A stretch of DNA of 64,000 bases from PALSA-612 sp963776375 (GTDB lineage Bacteria; Actinomycetota; Thermoleophilia; Gaiellales; Gaiellaceae): positions 496,001 to 560,000 of the forward strand of contig CAVZMF010000001.1 in assembly GCA_963776375.1 (NCBI GenBank), given 5' to 3'. How positions within the stretch are numbered: position 1 is the first letter of the stretch; every line of letters starts with the position of its first letter. Positions 17,157 to 26,791 of the stretch are shown piece after piece. Under the pieces are notes generated by a model that saw only the letters and a list, made by a program, of their open reading frames with translations, searched no databases and was not told the origin of the DNA. Made by a program: the position numbers and the translations under genes.

Positions 17157-17801
17157 ATGAGGGTGCTGGTCGTGGAGGACCACGCGACGCTTGCCGGGCG
17201 GATCGCTCAGGGGTTGCGTCAGGCGGGGATGGCTGTTGACACCGTCTATGACGGTGCGGCGGCGCTGGAGGCAGCCGCTCAGACAGCGTACGACGTGATC
17301 GTGCTCGACCGAGATCTGCCCGTCGTTCACGGCGACCGGGTCTGCCGCACAGTGGCCGGTTCCGGCCCGCGGATCCTCATGCTCACCGCCGCCGGCGACG
17401 TTGAGGATCGGGTTGACGGGCTGGAACTCGGCGCCGACGACTACCTCGGCAAGCCGTTCGCGTTCGCCGAGCTCGTCGCCCGCGTACGCGCACTGTCACG
17501 GCGGGCACTGTCCGCGCCGCCGATCCTGCGCCACGGGGACCTCACCGTCGACCGAGCCCGACATCGTGCCGACCGGGGCTCACGGCCGCTTTCCCTCACC
17601 CGCAAGGAATTCGGGATCCTGGAGATGCTGCTCGCCGCCGACGGCGCCGTGGTCAGCGCAGAGCAACTGCTCGAGCACGTGTGGGACGCCAACGTCGACC
17701 CGTTCAGCAACATCGTCTCGGTGACGATGACTCGCCTGCGGCGTAAGCTCGGCGAGCCGCCGCTGGTCGAGACCGTGGTCGGGAAGGGATACCGGATCTG
17801 A
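17157..17801 (+). CDS. OmpR-family response regulator
   Basis: 214 residues from ATG 17157. The receiver has the usual acidic pair (VVEDH), phospho-acceptor Asp51 (VLDRDLP) and the late Lys in LGKPFAF. The C-terminus is an OmpR/PhoB winged helix ending in GKGYRI. It is co-transcribed with the kinase gene, whose likely CTG start overlaps this stop codon. Confidence 0.9.
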   Translation: MRVLVVEDHATLAGRIAQGLRQAGMAVDTVYDGAAALEAAAQTAYDVIVLDRDLPVVHGDRVCRTVAGSGPRILMLTAAGDVEDRVDGLELGADDYLGKPFAFAELVARVRALSRRALSAPPILRHGDLTVDRARHRADRGSRPLSLTRKEFGILEMLLAADGAVVSAEQLLEHVWDANVDPFSNIVSVTMTRLRRKLGEPPLVETVVGKGYRI

Positions 17802-19018
17802 GCCGCCACCTGCAGCTCACCGTCCGCGCCCGGCTGACCCTCCTCTACACCAGCCTGTTCGCCGTCTGCGGAGCGATCGTCGTGGCCGTCAGCTACACCC
17901 TGGTGGCGCGGCTCGAGCCAGAGGGGCAGAGCCAGCAGGCACCGGCAAGCTTCGTGGCCCGGTGCCGAGCCGAGCAACTAAGCGCCCATCCCAACGACCG
18001 CCTGCTCGCCAAGTGCAGCGCGTACTTCCAGCTTCAAGGCGCACAGCACCAGCGCGACCTCACTCTCTCGCACCTTCTGCAGTACTCGCTGATTACGCTC
18101 GCCGTCGTCATCGCCCTCGCCGCGATCCTCGGCTGGATCGCCGCCGGCCGAGCCTTACGCCCGGTACACCTGATCACCGCCGCCGCCCGTGCCGCATCGG
18201 CACACAACCTGTCGGCACGAGTCGCGCTGAACGGCCCCCGCGACGAGCTCTACGAACTCGCCGAGACCTTCGACGAGATGCTCGACCGGCTCCAAGCTGC
18301 GTTCGAGGGCCAGCAGCGGTTCATCGCCAACGCCTCGCACGAACTTCGCACCCCGCTCGCGGTCATGCGCGCGACCGTCGACGTCGTACTTGATAACCCA
18401 GACAGCACCCCCGCCGACCTGCGCAGCATGGCGGCCGACATCCGCGGCGCGGTCGACCACGCCGAGCACCTGATCAGCGCGCTGCTCATCCTCGCCCGCA
18501 ACGAGCGCGGGCTCACCGTCCACGAGCATGTTGATCTGGCCACGGCCGCCGAAGACGTCCTCGACGGCGCCGAGGTGGGCAACCGACGGGTGGACGCGAC
18601 GCTCGAGCCCGCGGTCATTTCGGGCGACCCTGTGCTCGCGGAACGCCTCGTCGCCAACCTCGTTGACAACGCGATCCGCTACAACGCCGACGCCGGCGAC
18701 ATCTGGGTCAGCACCCGCACCGTCGCGGGCAACAGTCAGCTGGTCGTGGCCAATACCGGCCCGGTCGTCAGCCCGGACGATGCCGACCGCATCTTCCAGC
18801 CGTTCCAACGACTCAGCGACCGCACCTCCCGGGAAGGATTCGGTCTCGGCCTGACGCTCGTCGCATCCATCGCCGCACTCCACGGCGGCACCGCCGCAGC
18901 CGAGCCCCGCGATCACGGCGGTCTCTCCATCACGGTCACCATTCCTTCGGCCGGCACCCCAGTGCAGAGCGTCGGCGCTCAGGCAGACGACCACGCAGCT
19001 GCGCCACATCCGCACTAG
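17798..19018 (+). CDS. two-component sensor histidine kinase, probable CTG start
   Basis: About 406 residues: N-terminal membrane helix, extracytoplasmic stretch, second helix (near 18070-18150), HAMP, HisKA (ASHELRTPLAV) and ATPase domain (GFGLGLTLVASI). From CTG 17798 to GTG 17882 there is no ATG, GTG or TTG in frame, yet that stretch encodes LTVRARLTLLYTSLF, the normal start of the first helix in this class of kinases. The CTG overlaps the regulator's stop as CTGA, with GAAGGG about 9 bases upstream, so a CTG start is the best reading. The pair may control the divergent membrane protein gene. Confidence 0.85.
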   Translation: MSRHLQLTVRARLTLLYTSLFAVCGAIVVAVSYTLVARLEPEGQSQQAPASFVARCRAEQLSAHPNDRLLAKCSAYFQLQGAQHQRDLTLSHLLQYSLITLAVVIALAAILGWIAAGRALRPVHLITAAARAASAHNLSARVALNGPRDELYELAETFDEMLDRLQAAFEGQQRFIANASHELRTPLAVMRATVDVVLDNPDSTPADLRSMAADIRGAVDHAEHLISALLILARNERGLTVHEHVDLATAAEDVLDGAEVGNRRVDATLEPAVISGDPVLAERLVANLVDNAIRYNADAGDIWVSTRTVAGNSQLVVANTGPVVSPDDADRIFQPFQRLSDRTSREGFGLGLTLVASIAALHGGTAAAEPRDHGGLSITVTIPSAGTPVQSVGAQADDHAAAPHPH

Positions 19019-19025
19019 GAGCTGT

Positions 19026-19076
19026 GTTGTCATAACGACAACGAGATATGGAACTTAAGCGGAGCACTCTTGAACC
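19026..19076 (+). promoter_or_regulatory. leader module copy 1: hairpin, RBS and TTG start
   Basis: A perfect inverted repeat GTTGTC-5-GACAAC (19026-19042) is followed 5 bases later by ATGGAAC..AA.CGGAGCACTCTTGAACC, where GGAG serves the TTG start at 19070. A second copy lies at 23176-23223. The hairpin could be an operator or an RNA element. The pair frames the winged-helix gene and the broken cyclase gene. Confidence 0.5.
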
Positions 19077-19384
19077 CTCGACTCCAGGTTGAGCTTCCAA
19101 GGCTGGTGCGGGTTCTCGAGGAACGAGCGTGCCGCGACTCGGCCCCAGGCCCGGCCCATCGTGACCTTCGCCGGCGCCAGGGTTCCATCCTCAACGCAGT
19201 CACGCATGTGCTCGAGCGAGTCGGGCGGCCGTTACGGGTCAGGGACGTCCACGTGGCGGTCGAGGAGTTGTTCGGTGGGCCAATCCCGTTCTCTTCTGTG
19301 AATGAGGCGTTGTCAACGCACGTCGGTGGGAAAGACCGACGCTTCCGTCGCGTCCGGTACGGGGTCTACGAGCGCGCTCGGTAG
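19070..19384 (+). CDS. small winged-helix-like protein
   Basis: 104 residues from TTG 19070 with GGAG 6 bases upstream. The C-terminal half (RPLRVRDVHVAVEELFG, then SSVNEALSTHV and RFRRVRYGVYE) has the helix-helix-helix-wing pattern of a small winged-helix fold; the N-terminal half is Arg-rich. DNA or protein binding is likely, but no function can be named. It is preceded by the repeated leader and followed after 69 bases by the broken cyclase/ATPase gene, whose regulator it might be. Confidence 0.55.
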   Translation: MNPRLQVELPRLVRVLEERACRDSAPGPAHRDLRRRQGSILNAVTHVLERVGRPLRVRDVHVAVEELFGGPIPFSSVNEALSTHVGGKDRRFRRVRYGVYERAR

Positions 19385-19453
19385 CGAGTGCTTTATTTGG
19401 CCGTCCGGCAGGCGAAACTGCACTCACACTCAGGGTAGATACTGTCGGCCACT

Positions 19454-22400
19454 GTGACGTGTCCGTCCTGCGCCACGGAGAACACGCCGACTGCGAAGTT
19501 TTGTGTCGAGTGTGGGACTGCGCTCGCTCTCGCCTGTCCGTCGTGCGGTAGCCCGTACACGGCGGGCCAGCGGTTTGCGCCGAGTGCGGGACCGCACTCA
19601 CCACGTCGGCGGTCAGGCTCCCGCTGCGCTGCGGGCGGCCCCAGCCGCCGAACGTCGTCTCGTCTCCATCCTGTTCGCCGACCTGGTCGGCTTCACGCCG
19701 CTATCGGAATCGCGAGACGCGGAGGAGATGCGGGAGTTGCTGTCTCGCTATTCGAGACGTGCCGGCGGTTGATCGGGCTGTACGGGGGCACGGTCGAGAA
19801 GTTCATAGGGGATGCAGTGATGGCTGTCTGGGGAACGCCCGTGGCGACTGAGGACGATGCGGAGCGGGCGGTGCGGGCGGCACTCGATCTTGTTGCTGCG
19901 GTGTCGGCGCTTGGGCAGGAAGTGGGTGCGGAGGAACTTCGGGCGCGAGCGGGCGTGCTGACGGGCGAGGCGGCGGTGACGCTCGGTGCCGAGGGTGAGG
20001 GGATGGTTGCGGGAGACCTGGTCAACACGGCGTCGCGGGTGCAGTCGGTGGCGGAGCCGGGGACGGTGTTGTGGGCGACTCGACGCGGCGGGCGACGGAG
20101 CAGACGATCGTGTATGTGGAGGCGGGCTCGTTCGAGCTCAAAGGAAGGAGGGCCTGACGACGCTGTGGCGGGCACAGCGTGTCGTCTCGGGCGTCAGGGT
20201 TCGCTCAAGTCGCAGGGGCTGGAGGCGCCGTTCGTCGGCCGGGACCGGGAGTTGCAGCAGATCAAGGATCTGTTCCACGCGTGCGCGGATGAGCAGAAGG
20301 CGCAGCTCGTCTCGGTGACCGGTATCGCGGGGATAGGCAAGTCGCGCCTGGGTTGGGAGTTCTACAAGTACTTCGACGGCATCGCGAGACGGTCTACTGG
20401 CACCGGGGGCGTTGTCTGTCCTACGGGGAGGGTGTGACCTACTGGGCGCTGGCGGACATGGTGCGGATGCGATGCCGAATCGCCGAGGAGGAGGAGCCAG
20501 CGTCCGCGCAGGCCAAGTTGCACGCCACGCTGGAGGAGCAGATCCTCGATCCGGAGGAGCGGGGTTTCCTCGAGCCGCGGCTGGCGCAGCTGCTCGGGTT
20601 GGGCGAGCACCAGGCTCGTGACCGGCAGGACCTGTTCGCGCGCTTGGCGGCTGTTCTTCGAGCGGCTGGCCGAGGGCTATCCGACGGTGCTCGGTTCGAG
20701 GACATGCAGTGGGCGGACGCGTGCCTGCTCGACTTCGTCGAGTATCTGCTCGACTGGTCGCGAAATTCGCCCATCTTCGTCGATCACGCTGGCGCGGCCG
20801 GAGCTGCTGGAACGGCGGCCGACCTGGGGCGCAGGCCAGCGGAGCTTCACCTCGCTGTACCTGGAGTCGCTGTCGCACGGAGGCGATGGAGGAGCTCCTG
20901 ACCGGCCTCGTGCCCGGGCTTCCGCCGGAAGTCCGCGACCGGATCCTCGCGCGCGCCGAGGGCATCCCGCTCTACGCGGTCGAGACGGTGCGGATGCTGC
21001 TCGACCGCGGTCTGCTCGTCCAGGAGGGTCCGGCGTACAGGCTGACGGGCCGGGTCGAGGCGCTCGAGGTGCCGGAGACGCTGCACGCGCTGATCGCGGC
21101 GCGGCTCGACGGCCTCTCCGCCGAGGAGCGGCGGCTGCTCCAGGACGCGGCGGTGCTCGGCAAGACCTTCACGAGGATGCGCTGGCCGCGCTCGCGGCTC
21201 CGACGGTGACGTCGAGCCGCTGCTCGCCTCGCTCGTGCGCAAGGAGGTGCTCGGCGTGCAGGCCGACCCGCGCTCGCCCGAGCACGGCCAGTACGGCTTC
21301 CTTCAGGATCTCGTTCGCCACGTCGCCTACGAGACGCTCTCGAAACGGGAGCGTCGCGCCAGGCATCTCGCAGCCGCCGCCCACCTGAGCGCTGCGTTCG
21401 CCGCCGACGAGGACGAGGTGGTCGAGGTGATCGCCTCGCACTACCTCGCCGCCCACGAGGCCGCCCCCGAGGCAGACGACGCAGCAGAGATCAAGGCAAG
21501 GCGCAGGCGATGCTGGCGCGGGCGGGCGAGCGCGCCGCTTCGCTCGCGGCGGCCGCGGAGGCGAGGCGCTACTTCGAGCAGGCGGCAGAACTGACCGACG
21601 AGCCGTCAGAGCGGGCAGCGCTTCTCGGCCGTGCGGCCGAGATGGCCATGATGGCCGGTGATCCCGAGTCGGCGCGCCTGCTGTTCGAGCAGTCGATCGA
21701 GCTGTACGAGCAGCAGGGCGACACGCATGCCGCCGCCCGTGTTCTCTCAGGCTCGGGAGGATCGACTTCAACACGGGACGTCGAGACGAGGCGATGCGCG
21801 GATGGAGCGCGCCCTCGAGGTCATCTCAGCCGACGAGCCCGACGAGGATCTCGCGCTGCTGGCGGCAGCTCTTGCGTCGGGTACTGGTTCAGCGGCGACA
21901 TCGATCGTGCGGCCGAGCGGGCCGAGCTGGCGTTGGACATCGCCGAAGCGCATGCATACCCCGAGCCGCTCGCATTCGCGCTGCGCGCGAAGGCGGGCAT
22001 CGCCCTGAGCCGGGGACACGACGAGGAGTCCAGGGCGCTCCTGAAGCGCGCCCTGAAGATAGCGCTCGACCACGACCTCGGACGCGAGGCGGGCAACTGC
22101 TACTTCAACCTCTCCGACAAGTGCTTTCGACGTGACCAGTACGCCGATGCGCTCGGGTACCTCGACCAGGCCCTCGCCCTCACACGCAAGCTCGGAAACC
22201 GTCCGGAAGAGTGGGCTGTGCTGGCCGAACGGACCTATGCTCTGTACATGCTGGGTCGCTGGGACGAGGCGCAGGCGAGGGCGTCGAGTTCACGCAGGAG
22301 CAGATCGACACCGGCGGGGTCGTGCTCAGCCTGCTCCAGTCGGGCGTCGAGATCCACATTCAGCGCGGCGAGCTCGACGGCGCACATCGAGTCTTCTCGA

Positions 22401-22990
22401 TGTTCTCACGCCTCGAGGAATCCACCGACGTCCAGGAGCGCTCCATGTTCCCTGGTACGCGAGCCTGCCTGCACCGGGCGGAAGGGCGACCGCGGGATGC
22501 GCTCGCCGACGGCGAGGCGACGATCGAGACGGCACGCACCTTCGGCGGCCTCTCCTTCCAGGGCGTCAAGCAAGCAATCGTCGAGGCGGTCGAGGCCGCG
22601 TTCACCCTGGGCGAGGCGGCCAAGATCGAGGAGCTGCTCACCTCGATCGAGACCGTGCCCGCAGGCTCCCGGCCACCCTACCTCGATGCCCAAGCCAGAC
22701 GCTTCCGCGCCCGCCTCGCAGGAGACGAAGCAGGCTACGAAGCCGCCGCCGAGCAGTTCCGCCAGCTCGCAATCCCCTTCTGGCTCGCGGTCACACTGCT
22801 CGAGCACGCCGAATTGCTCGCCAGCCACGGCCAGTCCAGCCAAGCCGAACCACTTCTCGCCGAGGCCAGCGAGATCTTCGAACGGCTCCAAGCCAAGCCC
22901 TGGCTCGAGCGGTTCACGGCAACCACCCGCACCCGGCAGCCGTCAAGTTCCTGCTTGACCGATCCGGGCCAACGGCCCCCACGCCGCTGA
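19454..22990 (+). pseudogene. frameshifted zinc-ribbon cyclase/AAA ATPase/TPR regulator
   Basis: It starts at GTG 19454 with a double zinc ribbon (CPSC, FCVECG, CPSCG), then a class III cyclase domain (VSILFADLVGFTPL and VEKFIGDAVMAVWGTP in different frames), an ATPase with Walker A GIAGIGKSR near 20330 and Walker B-like FEDMQWADACLLD near 20700, and a TPR-like tail to 22990. At least ten frame changes are needed to follow it, both insertions and deletions, but almost no in-frame stops or lost motifs are seen. It is either very recently inactivated or poorly sequenced. It has the same domain order as the intact protein at 7459-10647 but is not a close copy. Confidence 0.8.
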
Positions 22991-23095
22991 TGTCAAGAGC
23001 GGCGTGCACAAGTCGAGCAACGGTCTGGGTTCGTGCCTGACGCTTTGGGTGTTCAGGCTTTCCCTGGAAAACGATGAACGGCCAGAGCCGGACAA

Positions 23096-23113
23096 GAACC
23101 TTCACCAAGGTTC
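23096..23113. repeat. small inverted repeat
   Basis: GAACCTT-CACC-AAGGTTC, 7-bp arms with a 4-base loop, about 105 bases after the broken cyclase gene. It may be a weak terminator. The rest of 22991-23175 shows no gene. Confidence 0.35.
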
Positions 23114-23175
23114 ATACGAGCCACTTGTCCTTCCGAGCGGCCTGACTCAAGAAGATGCCCGTTTGCAGGGGCACC

Positions 23176-23223
23176 GTTGTGTTTCTAACAACGCATGGAA
23201 CCTAACGGAGCACTCTTGAACCT
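23176..23223 (+). promoter_or_regulatory. leader module copy 2, without its gene
   Basis: GTTGT-7-ACAAC (23176-23192) is followed by ATGGAACCTAACGGAGCACTC and TTGAACC (TTG at 23216), closely matching 19026-19076 with a one-base length difference between ATG and TTG. No plus-strand gene follows; the DehI-like gene lies on the other strand. It looks like the orphan 5' end of a lost or recombined copy. Confidence 0.5.
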
Positions 23224-23271
23224 TTTCCCCGGAAGGATCGGAGCTTTCGCCTCCGCGAGAGACGGTGGTTT

Positions 23272-24099
23272 CTACGTCACAGCTTCGTTGAGACGCTCGC
23301 GCAGGGCGACGCGAAGGAGCTTGGTCGTGACGATCATTCCTGGGATCGTGGTCGTGAACCGGTTCGCGATCTGGCGTGTGCCGTGCTCGTCGACGCGCGG
23401 GACCGGGAAGGGGAGGCGGCCGACAAGGTCTCGTGCTTGCTCCAACACTGCGGTGGCCGCACCGCGGAAGCGGTCATCCTCGACGGCGGGGCCGATGCTG
23501 CGCCAGATCGCCTGGAGCAGCTGCTTGTCGTGTGCGAAGTAGCGGAACAGGCTCGGGATCACGATCGGCTGCTCTGGGCCGGCGATCGGCGCGCTCATCC
23601 GCCGCAGTAACTCGAGAGTGCTCGGCGGGAGCGATTCCACGTCGGCCATCGGCAGCATCTCCGAAGGTGTTGCGGGTGGTGATGATTTTGGGGTCGGCGT
23701 CGTTGTTACCGGCGGCCCCCGTAAGCAGGGCGGTGAGCCCGACCAGGTTGAGCCGGTTTGCGCGGTCGAACGCGTCGAGCGTGCTCGCAAGCAACGCGGG
23801 ATCGATGCTGGCGGCCGCGAGGGTCGCTGGTGGCAGCGGCTTGACCATGCCGATCTCGGGGTGGATCGAGGGACGCCGCGTTGCGCTGCGTTTCGGCGGC
23901 GGCGAGATTTGCCGCCAGGACGCTCCACGCGTGCTCAAGCCGACCCGGGCGAGGCGGCCAGCGCCCGGTAGACGAACACGACCATCGGGACGCCGAGAAC
24001 ACGTCGGATGTCCGCGTAGGCCTCGGCAACCGAACCACTTGCGGCCAGCTCGGACACTTCCTCCAGCAGCGGCCGGTTAGCTTGTTCGTCGAGAGACAT
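23272..24099 (-). pseudogene. DehI-like (halocarboxylic acid dehalogenase family) protein, three frameshifts
   Basis: It starts at ATG 24099 with MSLDEQANRP; the repeat unit EAYADIRRVLGVPMVVFVYRAL and, later, LLQAIWRSIGPAVEDDRF resemble the two pseudo-repeats of DehI-type proteins, which hydrolyse 2-haloacids. Following the protein requires three shifts (near 23950, 23875 and 23660), each explained by one extra base. With these removed it is about 275 residues, close to the family's usual length. It lies 44 bases downstream of the cytochrome b gene on the same strand. Dehalogenase activity is not assured, since many family members are uncharacterised. Confidence 0.6.
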
Positions 24100-24143
24100 T
24101 GGCTATTAGGTAGGGCGGTTAGGGCGGGGTGCCAGCACGTGCA

Positions 24144-24832
24144 TCACGAGTCGACGCATTGCTGGATGACGAGGAGGGCTGATGATCTACCGGTCCGGGA
24201 TCTTGCTTTGTACGTGGGGCCCATTTCGCGTGGTGTGCCTGCGCCCAGTCTGCTCGCGACCGTGCCGAGCGTCATGCCGCGGAGGGCGTGGCGTGTGGTC
24301 GGGTGGAGGAGCGACAGGTAGAGGTGGCCGGCGACGATCGACGACCGAGATGTACATGAGCGTGTCGTGGAGGAAGACGGTGCCGCCGAGGCGGAAGCGG
24401 GTGTCGCGTTCTCCGTACCAGAGCAGAAGGCCGGAGACGAAGAAGAGCGTGGCGAAGGCGGCGGTGAGGATCGCGTTCACCTTCTGCCCGGCGTTGAAGC
24501 GGCCCTGCGGGGCCGTGCGTGTTGCCGGCGAGGAAGCGGCGGTCGTCGCGGTCGAAGAGGTCGATCTCGCGGATCGTCTGCGCGACGGCGCGGCGGTTGC
24601 CGAGAAGGGAGATGAGGAGGATCGCGCCGGCCCAGGAGATGCCGGTCCAGAAGTGGATGTCCTTGATCAGCGGCCGCCGGGCAATCGCGGTCGAGAGCGA
24701 GGGTAGGTAGAGGACGAGGCCGGAGCCGAGCAGGACGAAGAAGGCGCTCGCGTGTACCCAGTGCAGCAGCCGCTCGGTGAGCGTGAAGCGCTCGACGTAG
24801 CGCGGGCGGGTCGCGATCGCCGTGCTAGCCAT
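24144..24832 (-). CDS. cytochrome b561/formate-dehydrogenase-gamma-like membrane subunit, two frameshifts
   Basis: About 229 residues from ATG 24832. The first helix region (LTERLLHWVHASAFFVLL) has the histidine of a heme-binding helix; further helices (IKDIHFWTGISWAGAILL, ILTAAFATLFFVSGLLLWYG, IVAGHLYLSLLHPTTR) continue the di-heme cytochrome b pattern. Two one-base insertions (near 24520 and 24340) break the frame. The start overlaps the end of the molybdopterin oxidoreductase gene by 8 bases, so it probably passes electrons between that protein and the quinone pool. Confidence 0.75.
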
Positions 24833-25547
24833 AGCCGTTCGAGCGTCCGACCCAGGCGTCGTTGTCGTAGCCGCGTTGCTCCCAGTAGCCCGAGCCCGGC
24901 CGGGCGACGAGCTCGATCCGCTCGACCCATTTGACGTTCTTGTAGCCGTACATCTCGGGGATCACGACGCGGACGGGTGCGCCGTGCTCCTGCGGCAGCG
25001 GCTTGCCGTCCATCTCGTAGGCGAGCATCACGTCGCGGAGCGTCACCTGGCGCAGGTCGAGGTAGTCGTCGTAGGGGTTCTCGGCGGAGATGAAGTGCAG
25101 GGCGCCTGCCTGCGGGAGCGGCCGGGCCTGGGCGAGCAGGTCGTGGAAGCGGACGCCGCCCCAGTGGACGTTGTCGACGACCCAGCCGGTGACGCAGTGG
25201 AAGGTCGACACCTGCTCGGCTTTCGGCAGCGCGAGGAGCTGAGCGTAGGTGAGCTCGAGCGGCCGCCGGACGAGCCCGTCGACCCGTAGCCGCCAGGTGG
25301 CGGGATCGAAGGTCGGCATCGAGTCGGCGACGGTGTAGATCCGCCAGCCGCTCGAGGGGATCAGGCGGGTGAGGCCGGTCGCGTCCGAGAGCGGGTTCGT
25401 GACCTGGCTCGTGGCCCGCGAGATCGCCTTGCCGTAGAAGAGCGTGGCGACGCCGGCGCCGACGACACCGATGAACCCGGCCCGGCCGAGTCGCCGCGCG
25501 CCGAGGTTCTCGCGCGGCGACTCGGGCGGCTGTTGACGATCGGGCAT
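24825..25547 (-). CDS. sulfite-oxidase-superfamily molybdopterin oxidoreductase (YedY/MsrP-like)
   Basis: 240 residues from ATG 25547. The N-terminus has an Arg pair and a hydrophobic stretch (ARRLGRAGFIGVVGAGVATL) like a Tat signal or anchor, so the enzyme should work outside the membrane. The molybdenum-ligating Cys lies in STFHCVTGWVVDNVHWGG, typical of the superfamily, and PVRVVIPEMYGYKNVKWV is also characteristic. The substrate is unknown; family members reduce methionine sulfoxide or oxidise sulfite. It lies between the CHRD gene (11-base gap) and the cytochrome b gene (8-base overlap), forming a redox operon. Confidence 0.85.
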   Translation of the reverse strand: MPDRQQPPESPRENLGARRLGRAGFIGVVGAGVATLFYGKAISRATSQVTNPLSDATGLTRLIPSSGWRIYTVADSMPTFDPATWRLRVDGLVRRPLELTYAQLLALPKAEQVSTFHCVTGWVVDNVHWGGVRFHDLLAQARPLPQAGALHFISAENPYDDYLDLRQVTLRDVMLAYEMDGKPLPQEHGAPVRVVIPEMYGYKNVKWVERIELVARPGSGYWEQRGYDNDAWVGRSNGYG

Positions 25548-25558
25548 CGGTCTCGCTC

Positions 25559-25969
25559 CTACATGTGGGCCATGCCGGCGAACAGCTTTCCGCGCAGGTC
25601 GCCCGGGTGGCCCTTCGTGTCGACGAAGACCCAGTAGGAGCCGGGCTTCGTCTCGAGGTGCTCGAGGGTCATCGCCGATGCCTTCGTGCAGCCCTTCTTC
25701 GTGTACGTCTTGCCGAGCGACACGAGCACCGCGCCGTTCTGCCCGGTATGGATCGACGCGCCGGTGATCCCCTTGGTGGTCAGGTCGAACGTCCAGCAGA
25801 TCTGTCCCGACTTCGACTTCACCTGCAGGTTGACGACGCCGTGCTCCCCCATCCCGGCGAGCCGAGCCCCTAGCTCCGGGTGCATAGTGGCCGGCAGCGC
25901 CGCTGCGGCGATGGCGAGCGCGGCACTCACGGTCACGGCGATTCCCAGAGCGACTCGTCTGAACGACAT
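25559..25969 (-). CDS. secreted CHRD-like domain protein
   Basis: 136 residues from ATG 25969 with AGGAGG 7 bases upstream. A signal peptide (about residues 1-28, ending near ALPA) is followed by a single CHRD-like domain; GSYWVFVDTKGHPGDLRGKL near the C-terminus resembles the ending of that family. CHRD domains are extracytoplasmic and poorly understood. It is the first gene of the redox operon and is divergent from the response regulator at 26114. Confidence 0.7.
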   Translation of the reverse strand: MSFRRVALGIAVTVSAALAIAAAALPATMHPELGARLAGMGEHGVVNLQVKSKSGQICWTFDLTTKGITGASIHTGQNGAVLVSLGKTYTKKGCTKASAMTLEHLETKPGSYWVFVDTKGHPGDLRGKLFAGMAHM

Positions 25970-26113
25970 CGTGTGCCTCCTGGTCGACTGCCGTCGACCG
26001 TAGCCGCCGGTGGGCGACGGGCACCATTACGAAACGCTGAAACCGGAGCAGCCGCGGCGGTTCGTAAGCAAGCTTTAAGGACTTGAGCGACCGCGCCCCC
26101 GCACAATGAGGCG

Positions 26114-26791
26114 ATGGGAACCGTGCTCGTCGTCGACGACGAGCCGATCGTTCGCGACGTCGTCGTCCGCTACCTGGAGCAGGAGGGTTACCGGACGCTG
26201 CAGGCGGGCGACGGCGAGACGGCGCGCAGCATGCTCGAGCAGGAGACGCCGAGCCTGGTCGTGCTCGACTTGATGCTGCCGGGAACGGACGGGCTCGCGC
26301 TCTGCCGCTGGATCCGGGCGCGCTCGGAGCTGCCGGTGATCATGGTCACCGCGCTCGGTGAGGAGGCGGACCGGTTGACCGGGCTCGAGCTCGGCGCCGA
26401 CGACTACCTGACGAAGCCGTTCTCTCCGCGCGAGCTGGTGGCGCGGGTGAAGGCGGTCCTGCGGCGGGCCTCGCCGATGGACGGCAAGGCGGAACGGATC
26501 GAGGTCGGCGACCTGTTGATCGACTCCGGCAGGCGCGAGGCGAGCAAGCGCGGGCTGACGCTCAAGCTGACCACGCTCGAGTTCGACCTGCTCTGGTTCC
26601 TCGCCGCCCACCCAAACCGCGTCTTCACCCGCCACGAGCTGATGGACAGGGTCTGGGGCTACACGTCGGCGCTCGACACCGGCACGGTCACCGTCCATAT
26701 CCGGCGGCTGCGGGCCAAGATCGAGGACGACCCCTCGCGCCCCCGCCACCTCGAGACCGTGTGGGGCACCGGCTACAGGTTCACGCCGTGA
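26114..26791 (+). CDS. OmpR-family response regulator
   Basis: 225 residues from ATG 26114: receiver with VVDDE, phospho-acceptor Asp52 (VLDLMLP) and DDYLTKPFSP, then a winged helix ending in GTGYRFTP. It overlaps the kinase gene by 4 bases. The 144-base gap to the divergent CHRD/molybdopterin operon makes that operon a plausible target. Confidence 0.92.
   Translation: MGTVLVVDDEPIVRDVVVRYLEQEGYRTLQAGDGETARSMLEQETPSLVVLDLMLPGTDGLALCRWIRARSELPVIMVTALGEEADRLTGLELGADDYLTKPFSPRELVARVKAVLRRASPMDGKAERIEVGDLLIDSGRREASKRGLTLKLTTLEFDLLWFLAAHPNRVFTRHELMDRVWGYTSALDTGTVTVHIRRLRAKIEDDPSRPRHLETVWGTGYRFTP

Noticed and set aside
19454..22990. Reading the broken cyclase region as several separate small genes
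   Set aside because: The pieces follow the exact domain order of the intact protein at 7459-10647 and lack their own RBS and starts.
23195..23542. Plus-strand gene of 115 codons starting at the second leader
   Set aside because: After the leader it runs antisense through the DehI-like gene and has the Arg/Ser-rich make-up of a shadow frame.
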